Source: Herbaspirillum hiltneri N3 (GTDB lineage Bacteria; Pseudomonadota; Gammaproteobacteria; Burkholderiales; Burkholderiaceae_D). From it: 64,000 nt of DNA. This document shows, one piece after another, positions 42,609-54,405 of the stretch. Below the pieces are notes generated by a model. The model was not told where the DNA came from, did no database searches, and saw only the letters and a list, made by a program, of their open reading frames with translations. Both the position numbers and the translations under genes were made by a program. The stretch lies in contig NZ_CP011409.1 in the NCBI RefSeq assembly GCF_001267925.1, forward strand, positions 3,782,001-3,846,000, given 5' to 3'. Every line of letters begins with the position of its first letter. Positions within the stretch are counted from its first letter, which is position 1.

Positions 42609-43514
42609 TTATTTCTGATCCAGCTTCGGATCGAGCGCATCGCGCAGACCGTCGCCGAGCAGGTTGAACGCCAGCACCGTCAGGAAGATCGCCAGGCTGG
42701 GGAAGATCGCGATATGCGGTGCCGTCATCATGTCGGCGCGCGCCTCGTTGAGCATGGCGCCCCACTCCGGCGTCGGCGGTTGCGCACCCAGGCCGAGGAA
42801 GGACAGGCTGGCGGCCGTAATGATCGAGGTGCCGATGCGCATCGTGAAATACACCACGACCGATGAAATCGTGCCGGGGAAGATGTGCCGCAAAATGATC
42901 GTCATGTCGTTGGCGCCGATGCTGCGCACCGCTTCGATGTAGGTCAGTTGCTTAAGAGACAGCGTATTGCCGCGCACCAGCCGGGCAAACGCGGGGATGC
43001 TGAAGATCGCCACCGCGATGATCACGTTGGTCATGCCGTTGCCCAGGATGGCCACGATGGCGATAGCCAGCAAGATGCCGGGGAACGCAAACAGCACGTC
43101 GCAGATGCGCATGATGACGCGATCCGCCCAGCCTTCGTAGTAACCGGCCACCAGCCCCAGGAAAGTGCCGGCAATGGCGCCTACCGCCACCGACGAAAAT
43201 CCCACCGCTAGCGACAATTGCGTGCCGACCAGGATGCGGCTGAAAATGTCATGACCCAGCGAATCGACGCCGAACCAGTGCGCCAGGGACGGCCCCGCGT
43301 TGAGCGCGTCGTAGTCGAAATAATTCTCGGCGTCGTACGGCGAGATGTACGGCGAGATGATCGCGATCACCACCAGAAACAGCACGAAGGCGCCGGCCGC
43401 CAGGGCCAGCGGCTGCTTTTTGAACTTGCGCCAGAACTCGCTCCAGGGCGTGCGGATCGGTTTGGAGGCCGTTGCGGCCACGGGATTTGCGGCAGGGGTA
43501 ATGGAAGTCGACAT
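42609..43514 (-). CDS. gsiD: Peptide/glutathione ABC transporter permease (DppC/GsiD type)
   Basis: A 301-residue permease with six membrane helices, starting at ATG 43514 ([12 protein letters not shown]). The N-terminal cytoplasmic arm and first helix ([22 protein letters not shown]) mark the DppC half, and the EAA loop is [21 protein letters not shown]. It pairs with the DppB/GsiC-like subunit 8 bp upstream in the operon. Confidence 0.88.
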   Translation of the reverse strand: MSTSITPAANPVAATASKPIRTPWSEFWRKFKKQPLALAAGAFVLFLVVIAIISPYISPYDAENYFDYDALNAGPSLAHWFGVDSLGHDIFSRILVGTQLSLAVGFSSVAVGAIAGTFLGLVAGYYEGWADRVIMRICDVLFAFPGILLAIAIVAILGNGMTNVIIAVAIFSIPAFARLVRGNTLSLKQLTYIEAVRSIGANDMTIILRHIFPGTISSVVVYFTMRIGTSIITAASLSFLGLGAQPPTPEWGAMLNEARADMMTAPHIAIFPSLAIFLTVLAFNLLGDGLRDALDPKLDQK

Positions 43515-43522
43515 GCGCTGCC

Positions 43523-44443
43523 TCACTTGTAACGAATGCTCGGATTGATGACGGCGTACAGCACGTCGACAATCAGATTGATGAAGATGAATTCCAGCGA
43601 GAACAACAGGATCTCGGCCTGGATGATCGGATAGTCGCGCATTTCGACGGCGTCGATCAGCAGGCGTCCCATGCCGGGCCAGTTGAAGACTTTTTCCACC
43701 ACGATGGAGCCGCCCAGCAAGAAGCCGAACTGCAAGCCCATCATCGTCACCACCGGGATCAGCGCGTTGCGCAGGCAATGCTTGGCGATCACGATGCGCT
43801 CGTTGAGGCCCTTGGCGCGCGCAGTACGGACGAAGTCCTCCTTCATGATCTCGATGAACGAGGAGCGCGTGAAGCGCGCCATGATCGCCGCCACGCCGGC
43901 GCCCAGCGTCAGCGACGGCAGCACATAATGGCGCCAGCTGTCGGCGCCCACCGTCGGCAGCCAGCCCAGTTGCACGGAGAATACTTCCATCAGCACCATG
44001 CCCAGCGCGAACGGCGGGAAGGAAATCCCAGAGACCGCCAGCGTCATGCCGGCGCGGTCGGGCCATTCGTTACGCCACACCGCCGAGAAGACGCCGATGA
44101 ACAAACCGAAGATCACCGCCCAGATCATGCTGGTGACGGTGAGCCACAAGGTCGGCCAGAAGCGTTCCATGATTTCCTGGCTGACCGGTAACTTGCTGCG
44201 CAGCGAAGTGCCGAAGTCGCCATGCGCGGCGTTCACGAAGAAGCGCACGAACTGTTTATGAATTGGCTGGTCGAGGCCAAGATCGGCACGGATCAGCGCC
44301 ACGGTCTGCTCGTCGGCTTCCGGCCCCGCCGCCAGCCGCGCCGGATCGCCGGGCAGCAAGTGGACGAACAGGAACACCATCACCGCGACCAGCAACAGGG
44401 TCGGGATCAAGCCCAGAAGACGTTTTAAAACATAAGAAAACAT
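43523..44443 (-). CDS. gsiC: Peptide/glutathione ABC transporter permease (DppB/GsiC type)
   Basis: A 306-residue permease: first helix [25 protein letters not shown], then five more, with the EAA loop [23 protein letters not shown]. It forms the membrane channel with the GsiD-like subunit. A 154-bp gap with a strong hairpin separates it from the binding-protein gene. Confidence 0.88.
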   Translation of the reverse strand: MFSYVLKRLLGLIPTLLLVAVMVFLFVHLLPGDPARLAAGPEADEQTVALIRADLGLDQPIHKQFVRFFVNAAHGDFGTSLRSKLPVSQEIMERFWPTLWLTVTSMIWAVIFGLFIGVFSAVWRNEWPDRAGMTLAVSGISFPPFALGMVLMEVFSVQLGWLPTVGADSWRHYVLPSLTLGAGVAAIMARFTRSSFIEIMKEDFVRTARAKGLNERIVIAKHCLRNALIPVVTMMGLQFGFLLGGSIVVEKVFNWPGMGRLLIDAVEMRDYPIIQAEILLFSLEFIFINLIVDVLYAVINPSIRYK

Positions 44444-44550
44444 GGCGCGTCCTGCAATGATTCAACTGCTGGGGAGCAACCGCCCGCCTGACTTGCCTGG
44501 GCGACTGCCGGGAATTCTGAAAATACGATGCTGCACGACTGCGGTGCCGC

Positions 44551-44575
44551 GGGCTCCGCCATCCCGGCGGAGCCC
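44551..44575 (-). promoter_or_regulatory. Strong intercistronic hairpin after the binding-protein gene
   Basis: Perfect 10-bp GC stem (GGGCTCCGCC 44551-44560 with GGCGGAGCCC 44566-44575), loop of 5, directly after the gsiB-type gene in transcription order. Such hairpins commonly protect the upstream mRNA and lower permease expression. No T tract on the minus strand. Confidence 0.6.
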
Positions 44576-44597
44576 TTGCTGCTTCCGGCTACGGCGC

Positions 44598-46166
44598 TTA
44601 CTTCAATTCGATTTCATCGAAGTTGAACGACGCATCGGGCATCACGTACACGCCCTTGAGGTTCTTGCTGCGTGCGTACAAGACCTTTTCCGTCACCAGG
44701 AAGGCCCATGGCGCATCCTTCCAGATTTCAGTCTGTGCATCCTTGTACAACGCCGCTTTCTGGGTACGATCGGTCACGGTCAGAGCCTGGGCGATGTCGC
44801 TGTCGACCTTGTCGCTCTTGTAGTAAGCGGTGTTGAACAGTTTCGGCGGGAAGGCTTCGGATGCCAGCAGCGGACGCAGGCCCCAGTCGGCTTCACCGGT
44901 CGACGACGACCAGCCGGCGTAATACAGGCGCACGGGTGCGGTATCCGGATTCGGCGCGCTCTCGACCTTCTCGACGCGTTGACCGGCTTCCATCGCCTGC
45001 ACCTTGACCTTGATGCCGACCTGCGCCAGTTGCTGTTGCAGGAACTGGATGATCTTCAACGCGGTGGTGTGGGTATAGGCTGACCAGAGTTCGGTTTCGA
45101 AACCGTTCGGGTAACCGGCTTCGGCCAGCAGCGCCTTGGCTTTCTTCACGTCATACGGCCATGGGCCGGTCTTGACCGCGTAGTCCACGCCTTGCGGCAG
45201 CACGCCGTCCATCGGTACGGCATAACCGCTGAAGGCGACCTTGACCAGCGCATCCTTGTTGATCGCGTAGTTGATGGCCTGGCGGACCTTCACGTTGTCG
45301 AACGGCTTTTGCCTGACGTTCATCGACATGTAGCGCTGAATGATGGAAGGACCGGTCACGATGTCCAGTGCGCCCTTGCCCTTCAACAGCTCGGCCTGCT
45401 CATACGGCAGCGGGAAGGTGAAGTTCGCTTCGCCGGTCTGCATCATCGCCGAGCGCGAGTTGTTGTCGACCACCGGCTTCCAGATCACTTCGTCGACCTT
45501 TGGATAGCCGGCCTTCCAGTAGCCGGCGAATTTCTCGGCCTTCATGTAGTCGGTCTGTTTCCACTCGACGAACTTGAACGGGCCGGTGCCGACCGGGTGG
45601 AAGGCGATGTCCTTGTTGCCCCATTGCTTGAGCGCAGCCGGCGAAATCATCACCGCCGACGGATGTGCCAGCACGTTAATGAAGGCCGAGAACGGCTCCT
45701 TCAGCACGATCTTGACGGTGTAGTCGTTCAGTACTTCAGTGCGGGCCACGCGATTGAACAGGACGTAACGCTTGAGCTTGTTGTCGGGATTGGTGACGCG
45801 GTCCATCACGGCCTTGACGGCATCGGCCTTGAACGTGGTGCCGTCATGGAACTTCACGCCCTGGCGCAGGCGGATGGTGTATTCCAGGCCGTCCTTGCTG
45901 ACCAGATAGCCTTCGGCCAGCACGTTGACCAGCTTGAGGTCCTTGTCGAACGCGAACAGGCCTTGATAGAAGGACTTGGTCACGGCCAGCGACAGCGTGT
46001 CGTTGGCGTCATAAGGGTCCATCGTGGTGAAGGTCGAGGCGACCGCGAGCGTGACGCTCTTGGCGGCCCAGGCATGCACGGCGGCGAACTGCATGGTGGT
46101 GCCGATGGCGCCGAGCGCAAGCCAGCGGATGACAGTTGTGCCGCGACGGGAAGAGTGGGTAGTCAT
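44598..46166 (-). CDS. gsiB: Peptide/glutathione ABC transporter solute-binding protein (GsiB/DppA type)
   Basis: A 522-residue family-5 binding protein with a signal peptide (about 1-34, ending AWAAKS) and the expected blocks: TMDPYDANDTLSLAVTKSFYQGL, YTIRLRQGVKFHDGTTF, HPVGTGPFKFVEW, and VRQAINYAINKDALV. It captures peptides in the periplasm for the GsiCD/GsiA importer. GsiB-type naming follows its closest motif match, but with an isoaspartyl peptidase and D-aminopeptidase in the operon, isoaspartyl or D-peptides are at least as likely ligands as glutathione. Confidence 0.88.
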   Translation of the reverse strand: MTTHSSRRGTTVIRWLALGAIGTTMQFAAVHAWAAKSVTLAVASTFTTMDPYDANDTLSLAVTKSFYQGLFAFDKDLKLVNVLAEGYLVSKDGLEYTIRLRQGVKFHDGTTFKADAVKAVMDRVTNPDNKLKRYVLFNRVARTEVLNDYTVKIVLKEPFSAFINVLAHPSAVMISPAALKQWGNKDIAFHPVGTGPFKFVEWKQTDYMKAEKFAGYWKAGYPKVDEVIWKPVVDNNSRSAMMQTGEANFTFPLPYEQAELLKGKGALDIVTGPSIIQRYMSMNVRQKPFDNVKVRQAINYAINKDALVKVAFSGYAVPMDGVLPQGVDYAVKTGPWPYDVKKAKALLAEAGYPNGFETELWSAYTHTTALKIIQFLQQQLAQVGIKVKVQAMEAGQRVEKVESAPNPDTAPVRLYYAGWSSSTGEADWGLRPLLASEAFPPKLFNTAYYKSDKVDSDIAQALTVTDRTQKAALYKDAQTEIWKDAPWAFLVTEKVLYARSKNLKGVYVMPDASFNFDEIELK

Positions 46167-46230
46167 GGTTAGGCTCCTGGGTTTCTGAAAGATTAAAGAG
46201 GCGACAACAAACTAAAAAACACTGGAAACA

Positions 46231-48150
<1,920 letters not shown>

Positions 48151-48173
48151 TTCGTTGCGTCCTTCGCTACTGC

Positions 48174-49157
48174 TTATTTATAGATTGCCGTGACCGGCGT
48201 GTCGCCGCCACGGGCATAACCGCGATACATGCCTTCGGTGTTGAACGACAGCTCCAGATTGCCTTGCGCGTCGACGGCGATCAGGCCGCCGCGCCCTTCG
48301 TAAGCCGGCAGCACCTGCATGACCACCTGCTCCATGGCTTCCTGCAAGGTTGCGCCCGCATAGGCCATGCGCGCCGCGACGTCGTAGGCGGCGACGGTGC
48401 GCATGAACACTTCACCGGTACCGGTTGCGGAGATGGCTGCAGTCGCGTTGGCGGCATAGCAGCCCGCGCCGATCAGCGGCGTGTCGCCGACGCGCCCGAC
48501 CTGCTTGTTGGTGATGCCGCCGGTGGAGGTTGCCGCCGCGACGTTGCCGTGCATGTCGAGCGCCACTGCGCCGACAGTGCCGAATTTATTGTCAGGATCG
48601 ATCGGATCGACCGGCGCAGATCCGTGCGCCGACTCCTTGAAGGTGAACGCCGCCGCGTCGTGATCCAGCATCATGCCGCTCTGCTCGCGCACACGCAGCC
48701 ATTGCTGATGGCGTGCATCGGTATGGAAGTAGGTCGGATCCACGATCGCCAGGCCCTGCTGGCGTGCAAAGGCGTCGGCGCCGCAACCTGCCAGCAAGAC
48801 ATGCGCGCTTTTTTCCATGACGGCGCGCGCCGCCAGTACCGGGTTGCGCACGCAGGTGATATTGGCGACCGCGCCAGCCTTGAGCGTGGCGCCATCCATG
48901 ATGGCGGCGTCGAGCTCATGCGTGCCGGCGCGGGTATAGACCGCACCTTTGCCGGCGTTGAACAGCGGACAGTCTTCCAGCAGCCGCACTGCTTCACTGA
49001 CCGCATCGAGCGCCGAGCCGCCGGCAGTCAGCACCGCTTGCGCGGACTTCAGGATCGCGTGGAGTTCGCGATGGTAATTGGCTTCGTCGGCTGCGCTCAG
49101 CGCGCTGCGCGTGATCGTGCCCGCGCCGCCGTGGATGGCGATGACTGGGGTGTTCAT
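48174..49157 (-). CDS. iaaA: Isoaspartyl peptidase / L-asparaginase (Ntn hydrolase)
   Basis: A 327-residue plant-type asparaginase. It self-cleaves between Gly193 and Thr194 ([12 protein letters not shown]); the freed Thr is the nucleophile. The N-terminal [19 protein letters not shown] and C-terminal [23 protein letters not shown] blocks are intact. It hydrolyses beta-aspartyl dipeptides from damaged proteins or cyanophycin breakdown, and asparagine more weakly. As in enteric iaaA-gsiABCD loci it sits directly before the importer genes. It overlaps the regulator gene by 4 nt. Confidence 0.93.
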   Translation of the reverse strand: MNTPVIAIHGGAGTITRSALSAADEANYHRELHAILKSAQAVLTAGGSALDAVSEAVRLLEDCPLFNAGKGAVYTRAGTHELDAAIMDGATLKAGAVANITCVRNPVLAARAVMEKSAHVLLAGCGADAFARQQGLAIVDPTYFHTDARHQQWLRVREQSGMMLDHDAAAFTFKESAHGSAPVDPIDPDNKFGTVGAVALDMHGNVAAATSTGGITNKQVGRVGDTPLIGAGCYAANATAAISATGTGEVFMRTVAAYDVAARMAYAGATLQEAMEQVVMQVLPAYEGRGGLIAVDAQGNLELSFNTEGMYRGYARGGDTPVTAIYK

Positions 49158-50128
49158 GATTTCCTGTTCTTTGTTGCGGGCCGGCCGTTGGCGGTGGTGA
49201 CAGCGGCGGCGGCTTTTTTTGTCATGCGAACCGGCTCATGCTGCTCGGCCTGGTACAGCCATGGCAATACGAATTCGGTCATCTCCGACGCGGCCTGCAC
49301 CGAGCGCTTGGCGCGATGTGCGACCGCATCGCACAGCGCCTGGATCAGCACCAGCGCGGCGGCATCCGAGGTCGGCGACAACTGCCGCTCGGTCTGCGAA
49401 TAGATGGTCACGTCGGCCAACGGCACCAGCGGCGAATGCGGCAAGTCGGTGAAGGCGATCAGCCTGGCGCCCTTCTCGACTGCGCGGCGCGCCAGGCGCA
49501 CCGTGTCGGTGGCATAGCGCGGATAGGCCATGGCGATGACGACGTCGCGCTCATCGAGCTTGAAGAACTGGCGGCCGGTCTGCGACGGCCCGCCCGGATG
49601 CACGCCCGACAGAACGGTGCGGCAGAACGGTTCGAGCGCATGCACCATGATGCCGGCCAGGAAAGCGCTGGCGCCGAAGCCGATCACAAAGATGCGCTCG
49701 GCCTTCAGAATCATCTCGACGGCCTGATCGCAATGTTCGGGCACCAGGCTTTGACGCGTGGCCTCGATATTCCGGATGTCGTTGCTGAGCGCGGCGGAGA
49801 TGATTTCCACGCTGGTGGCGCTCTTCTGAACTTCGTGACGCATCTTTTCCACCGGCGCAAGCGACGAGGCGAAGTCGGCCACCAGCGCATTGCGGAACGG
49901 CGCATAGCCGTCGAAACCCAGTGCATGCGCGAAGCGGTTGGCGGTCGCCAGCGAAATCCCGGCGGCCTCCGACAATTCGTCGATGGTCATGGTGGCGGCG
50001 CGAAAAGTGTTGGCCAGCACGTAGTCGGCGGTCTTGCGATGCGCCTTAGACAGATTCGGATACAGCTTGCCCAGCACGCGCGCCACTGCGCCGCCGCCTT
50101 GCAAGGATGTGGTCTTTGAATTGTGCAT
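49154..50128 (-). CDS. RpiR-family regulator with SIS domain
   Basis: A 324-residue regulator: HTH_6 domain about 15-92 (TIDELSEAAGISLATANRFAHALGFDGYAPFRNAL) and SIS domain about 130-260 (RIFVIGFGASAFLAGIMVHAL). The C-terminal tail is Ala/Lys rich. RpiR proteins usually sense phosphosugars or amino-sugar derivatives, so muropeptide-derived or amino sugar signals fit an operon for cell-wall-like peptides. First gene of the minus-strand operon, probably autoregulated through the inverted repeats upstream. Confidence 0.87.
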   Translation of the reverse strand: MHNSKTTSLQGGGAVARVLGKLYPNLSKAHRKTADYVLANTFRAATMTIDELSEAAGISLATANRFAHALGFDGYAPFRNALVADFASSLAPVEKMRHEVQKSATSVEIISAALSNDIRNIEATRQSLVPEHCDQAVEMILKAERIFVIGFGASAFLAGIMVHALEPFCRTVLSGVHPGGPSQTGRQFFKLDERDVVIAMAYPRYATDTVRLARRAVEKGARLIAFTDLPHSPLVPLADVTIYSQTERQLSPTSDAAALVLIQALCDAVAHRAKRSVQAASEMTEFVLPWLYQAEQHEPVRMTKKAAAAVTTANGRPATKNRKS

Positions 50129-50170
50129 GTGACGTTGGCCGGAATCGGAAAGGCTGCAAAAAATGTAAAT

Positions 50171-50221
50171 ATATTTTCATTATTTTCAAAAGTAAAGAAA
50201 ATATCCTTTCAAAAATGAAAG
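50171..50221. promoter_or_regulatory. Inverted repeats upstream of the RpiR operon (candidate operators)
   Basis: Two inverted repeats in a very AT-rich stretch: ATATTTTC (50171-50178) with GAAAATAT (50197-50204), and CTTTCA-AAAA-TGAAAG (50206-50221, perfect). TGAAA/TTTCA-type palindromes are typical RpiR targets. They lie 43-93 bp before the regulator start. The rest of the 368-bp gap (50129-50496) shows nothing else I can support; its right part is GC-rich and without a frame of note. Confidence 0.5.
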
Positions 50222-50496
50222 TAAAAATCTTTGCACCTTTAGCGCGCGCAGATGCACCGCGATAGCGAGAAAATTTGGGGAAATTCGGGTGCGTTGCACC
50301 AAAGCGGAATCCTGGCGACGCGACTAACTCCGGCCCGCGTCCACGCTTGCGACGCCGAAAAAAGACATGCGCCAGCCACCGTGAAAACACGCCGATGCGA
50401 GACCGTCATGCTGCAGTGAAGCAGAACGACGGCCCTCCGGACAGGAACAACAGGAAATTATTTGCGGGGTGAGATGAGACGATGCCGCAACAGGTT

Positions 50497-50865
50497 TCAG
50501 CGCGGCACGACTTCGCGCAATTCGATCAGGTTGCCGAACGGGTCGGCCGTATAGATGCGGATGAAACCGGGAATCGGCGCATCCTCCTGCACCGGAAAGC
50601 CGCCCTCCTTCAACGCCGCCATCATCGGCGCCAGCGTATCGACGATCAGCCCCGGATGGGCGTTCAGCGCCGGCTGGAATTCCTTGTCGATGCCCAGATG
50701 CAGTTGCAGCACGCCGCACTGGAACCACAGGCCGCCGCGCGCCTGCAAGGCAGCCGGCTTGGGCAGCTCCGGCATGCCGAGGATGCCGCCAAAGAAGCGC
50801 CGGGCGGCGTCTTCGCCGCCGGCGGGCATGGCGAGCTGGATATGATCGATGGCGGTGACTGGCAT
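50497..50865 (-). CDS. Glyoxalase/bleomycin-resistance (VOC) family protein
   Basis: A 122-residue vicinal-oxygen-chelate protein, starting at ATG 50865 after an AGAGGA site. It has the VOC pattern AIDHIQLAMPAGGEDAARRFFGGILGMPE at the N terminus and IYTADPFGNLIELRE at the C terminus, with His8 and the closing Glu as metal-ligand candidates. The reaction is unknown; members include dioxygenases, lyases and resistance proteins. It is divergent from the LysR gene at 51001 and could be one of its targets. Confidence 0.78.
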   Translation of the reverse strand: MPVTAIDHIQLAMPAGGEDAARRFFGGILGMPELPKPAALQARGGLWFQCGVLQLHLGIDKEFQPALNAHPGLIVDTLAPMMAALKEGGFPVQEDAPIPGFIRIYTADPFGNLIELREVVPR

Positions 50866-51000
50866 GGGAATCCTCTTTGCTGGCGGCAGGCTGGCTGCGG
50901 AAATATTCTGCGAGAATTCTATCCCTTCGCCGCAAGCGCCGCTGGCGACGCCGAAAACGCCTGCTGGCTTAATAGCCGCGGCTTTGAGAGAATGGCGGCC

Positions 51001-51930
51001 ATGAACATCCGCTTCCTCGAAACCTTCGTCTGGCTCGCCAAGCTGAAAAATTTCCGCCTGACCGCCGAGCGCCTGCACACCACGCAGGCGGCGGTGTCGA
51101 GCCGCATCGCCACGCTGGAACAGGATTTCGGCGTGCGCCTGTTCGACCGCGGCGCGCGCGAAGTGACGCTGACCACGGACGGCAGCAAGGCGCTGGTGTA
51201 TGCGGAGCGCATGGTCAAGCTGATGCGCGAGATGAAGGACGACATGTCCGACAAGCAGGTTTACGCCGGCGTGATCCGCATCGGCGTGATCGAATCGATC
51301 GTGCACAGCTGGTTCCCGGATTTCCTCGGACGCGTGCACAAGATGTTCCCGCGCCTGCAGATCGAAATCGCCAGCGACACCACCATCCACCTGCGCGAAC
51401 AGTTCAGCAAAGGCAACCTCGACATCGTGCTGCAGGCCGAGCCGGTGGCCGGCGCCCATATCACCAATCTCAACCTGTGCGAATTCCCGATGCGCTGGGT
51501 AGGCAGTCCCAAGCTCAACATCGGCAGCGAAACGCTGAGCCTGTCCGACCTGGCGACGTTCCCCATCATCAGCTTCGCGCGCAACTCGGGCCCGCATGCG
51601 GTGATCGAGCGCCTGTTTTCCGGCAGCGAACGCGGCGCACTGCACGTCAATTGCATCGCCTCGGTCGCCACCATGATCCGGCTGGTCACCGACGGCTTCG
51701 GCGTGGCGGCGGTGCCGCCGGCCATCATCCAGCGCGAGCTCAACGAAGAGATCCTGCACACGCTGCGGGTCGACGTCGAGTTTCCGGCGCTGGTGATGCT
51801 GGCATGTTTTCGTTCCGACAATGAGAACCCGCTGACCGAAACCGTCGCCCGCATCGCCCAGGAAACCGCTGCCGACTTCGCACTCAATTGGGGACAGGAG
51901 ATCGCGCGATTGCCGTCGCAGGCGCAGTAG
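51001..51930 (+). CDS. LysR-family regulator
   Basis: A 309-residue LysR regulator starting at ATG 51001 (GAGAGA about 9 nt upstream; ATG 50992 is a poorer option). The helix-turn-helix is RLTAERLHTTQAAVSSRIATLEQDFGVRLFDR, split over residues about 19-50. The effector domain begins near VIRIGVIESIVHSWFPDFL. It lies between a divergent VOC gene and a co-directional MFS-DUF2848-amidase set, all of which it may control. Confidence 0.88.
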   Translation: MNIRFLETFVWLAKLKNFRLTAERLHTTQAAVSSRIATLEQDFGVRLFDRGAREVTLTTDGSKALVYAERMVKLMREMKDDMSDKQVYAGVIRIGVIESIVHSWFPDFLGRVHKMFPRLQIEIASDTTIHLREQFSKGNLDIVLQAEPVAGAHITNLNLCEFPMRWVGSPKLNIGSETLSLSDLATFPIISFARNSGPHAVIERLFSGSERGALHVNCIASVATMIRLVTDGFGVAAVPPAIIQRELNEEILHTLRVDVEFPALVMLACFRSDNENPLTETVARIAQETAADFALNWGQEIARLPSQAQ

Positions 51931-52041
51931 CGATCATCCGCAAGATAGAACCGGCAAGGCCTGCAACCGTTTTTGCGAACAGCACCACAAGGGCGCAGCA
52001 GCCCACCCATTTTTGCTCATAAGATTTTCCAATCATCTGCG

Positions 52042-52059
52042 CCAACAATTTCTTGTTGG
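52042..52059. promoter_or_regulatory. Palindrome upstream of the MFS gene (candidate LysR site)
   Basis: CCAACAA-TTTC-TTGTTGG is a perfect 7-bp inverted repeat with a 4-nt gap, 215 bp before the MFS start. The 343-bp gap (51931-52273) around it shows no supported gene and should hold the promoter for the MFS operon. Confidence 0.4.
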
Positions 52060-52273
52060 ACAGCGCCGCCCTCGCTACGCATACTGAATTCACCCAAGAT
52101 CACAAGATCGTTCATGGCGCCGGATGCAAATGCCGGTGCAAACCAAACGACAGATTTCCGCCAGGCATTTTCCAGCTACGATTTCACCGAGACATTTCCG
52201 ATGTCCTGCATGTTCTCGTGCTGTGAGAATCGGGCGACCGCTCAATCAATCTCAAAAGCAGGAGAAGGCAAGC

Positions 52274-53596
52274 ATGACCTCGACATCGGCAACATCCCCG
52301 ACGGCGACCTCCATCCACACGCCCGGCGCGGTGGACATGGAAGTCACCTATAAAAAAATCGCCTGGCGACTGATCCCCTTCTTGGTCTTCCTGTTCGTGC
52401 TGGCCTGGATCGACCGCGTCAACGTCGGCTTCGCCAAGCTGCAGATGCTGCAGGACCTGCAATTCTCGGAGGCGATCTACGGGCTCGGCGCCGGTATTTT
52501 CTTCATCGGCTACTTCCTGTTTGAAGTGCCGAGCAACCTCCTGCTGGAAAAAATCGGCGCACGCAAAACGCTGGCGCGCATCACCATCCTGTGGGGCCTG
52601 GCCTCGATGGCGATGGCCTATGTCACCACGCCTGCGTCGTTCTATGTCCTGCGCTTCCTGCTGGGCGTGTTCGAAGCGGGCTTCTTCCCCGGTGTCGTGC
52701 TGTACCTGACCTACTGGTTCCCGGCCCAGCGCCGCGCCCGCGTCAATGGCCTGTTCATGACCTCGTTCGCGATTGCCGGCGCCGTCGGCGGTCCGATCGC
52801 GGGCACCATCATGAGCCAGATGGAAGGCGTCGGCCACCTCGCCAACTGGCAATGGCTGTTCATCCTGGAAGGCATTCCTTCGCTGATCGCCGGCGTCTTC
52901 GTGCTGCTGTACCTGCCGGAGAAACCAGCCAACGCCAAATGGCTTTCGGTCGCCGAACAACAGGCCGTCACCCAGGCGCTGGTCGCCGAAAACACTTCCG
53001 CCAGCAAGCACCTGTCGTTCAAGGACGCCTGCAGCAACTACCGCGTGTGGCTGTGTGCCGCCGTGTATTTCTGCGTGGTCAGCGGCAACGCCACCATCGC
53101 CTTCTGGACGCCGTCGATCATCAAGGAGATCGGCATCAAGGGCAACCTGCAGATCGGCCTGATCTCGGCCATCCCGTTCATCGCCGGCACGCTGGCCATG
53201 ATCTGGAACGGCATCCACTCCGACAAGACCGGCGAGCGCCGCATGCATAGCGCCATCGCCACGCTGATCGCCAGCGTCGGCCTGATCCTGACCGGCCTGA
53301 CATTGGGCAACGCGGTGATGGCGCTGTGCGCGCTGACGCTCGCCGCCATCGGCATCCTCGCGGCATTCCCGGTGTTCTGGTCGATCCCTGCCGCGTTCCT
53401 GGCCGGCACTGCGGCCGCGGGCGGCATCGCGCTGATCAACTCGATCGGTAACCTGGCCGGCTTCGTCGCGCCTTACATGATCGGCGCGCTGAAGACCAGC
53501 ACCGGTTCGCTGTCCTCGGGCCTGTACTTCGTCGCCGCGCTGGAGTTCCTGGCCAGCTTCCTGGTGGTCGTGTTCGTCAAGAAAACACAAGCCTGA
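52274..53596 (+). CDS. MFS anion:cation symporter family permease (ACS, phthalate/tartrate-permease-like)
   Basis: A 440-residue 12-helix major facilitator. ATG 52274 has AGGAGAAGG upstream. ACS-family marks: RLIPFLVFLFVLAWIDRVNVGFAKL (helix 1 and the DRVN motif), FFIGYFLFEVPSNLLLEKIGARK, and AGFFPGVVLYLTYWFP. Such permeases import organic anions (tartrate, galactarate, phthalate, allantoate and similar). Followed by DUF2848 and amidase genes, an amide- or ureide-type carboxylate is a reasonable guess. Confidence 0.85.
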   Translation: MTSTSATSPTATSIHTPGAVDMEVTYKKIAWRLIPFLVFLFVLAWIDRVNVGFAKLQMLQDLQFSEAIYGLGAGIFFIGYFLFEVPSNLLLEKIGARKTLARITILWGLASMAMAYVTTPASFYVLRFLLGVFEAGFFPGVVLYLTYWFPAQRRARVNGLFMTSFAIAGAVGGPIAGTIMSQMEGVGHLANWQWLFILEGIPSLIAGVFVLLYLPEKPANAKWLSVAEQQAVTQALVAENTSASKHLSFKDACSNYRVWLCAAVYFCVVSGNATIAFWTPSIIKEIGIKGNLQIGLISAIPFIAGTLAMIWNGIHSDKTGERRMHSAIATLIASVGLILTGLTLGNAVMALCALTLAAIGILAAFPVFWSIPAAFLAGTAAAGGIALINSIGNLAGFVAPYMIGALKTSTGSLSSGLYFVAALEFLASFLVVVFVKKTQA

Positions 53597-53628
53597 TTAT
53601 TAAGCCCGATTATTTTCCGAGTTGTCCC

Positions 53629-53679
53629 TGCGCCGCCGTTCTGTTCCTGCATTTCTGCCCCGGCGGCGCACCCTTTTTT
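53629..53679 (+). terminator. Terminator-like hairpin between the MFS and DUF2848 genes
   Basis: Perfect 10-bp stem (TGCGCCGCCG 53629-53638 with CGGCGGCGCA 53661-53670), a 22-nt loop, then CCC and six Ts. It may end the MFS transcript or allow partial read-through into the next gene. Confidence 0.55.
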
Positions 53680-53699
53680 CACGCACCTGAAGCAGCCCT

Positions 53700-54374
53700 A
53701 TGAAACTCTCTTTCCACACTGACGCAGCAACCCTCAACGTCGACATCGACAATCTCATCATCGCCGGCTGGGCCGGTCGCGACCTGGCCGCCATCGAGCA
53801 TCACATCGAAGAACTGGCCGCACTGGGTATTCCACGTCCGAGCGCGGTGCCGCTGTATTACCGCGTAGCCAGCAACCAGCTCACGCAATCGGCGACGGTC
53901 CAGGTGCTCGGCGGCGAGTCGTCGGGCGAAGTCGAGACCTTCGTCTTCAACGCCGGCGGCGAACTGTACGTCAGCATCGCCTCCGACCACACCGACCGCA
54001 AGCTGGAAGCCCACAGCGTGGCGTTTTCCAAGCAGGCCTGCATCAAACCGGTAGCCGCCGTCGCCTGGAAACTGGCCGATGTCGCCGCCTATTGGGACGA
54101 GCTGGTGATCCGCTCCTGGATCAAGGAAAACGGCAACGAAGTCCTGTATCAGGAAGGCACGCTGGCCAGCCTGCGCACGCCGCAAGACCTGATCGCCGGC
54201 TTCACGGGCGGCAAGGATATCCTGCCCGCAGGCAGCGGCATGACCTGCGGCACGGTTGGCGCCATCGGCGGCATCCGTCCGGCGACGTCGTTCACGATGG
54301 AGTTGTTCGATCCGCGCCGCCAGCGTTCGCTGCGCCACACTTACGAAGCGGAAATCCTCGCCGAAGTCGCCTAA
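53700..54374 (+). CDS. DUF2848 family protein
   Basis: A 224-residue protein of the DUF2848 family (GWAGRDLAAIEHHIEELAALGIPRPSAVP near the N terminus in two blocks, VFNAGGELYVSIASDHTDR, and GTVGAIGGIRPA near the C terminus). The SDHTDRKLE stretch and acidic residues recall metal-binding fumarylacetoacetate-hydrolase-like folds, but no function is established. Its place between an anion permease and an amidase suggests a catabolic hydrolase or isomerase acting on the imported compound. No signal peptide. Confidence 0.75.
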   Translation: MKLSFHTDAATLNVDIDNLIIAGWAGRDLAAIEHHIEELAALGIPRPSAVPLYYRVASNQLTQSATVQVLGGESSGEVETFVFNAGGELYVSIASDHTDRKLEAHSVAFSKQACIKPVAAVAWKLADVAAYWDELVIRSWIKENGNEVLYQEGTLASLRTPQDLIAGFTGGKDILPAGSGMTCGTVGAIGGIRPATSFTMELFDPRRQRSLRHTYEAEILAEVA

Positions 54375-54405
54375 TCGTTGCTCAATCATTTCCACTCCTG
54401 ACGCC

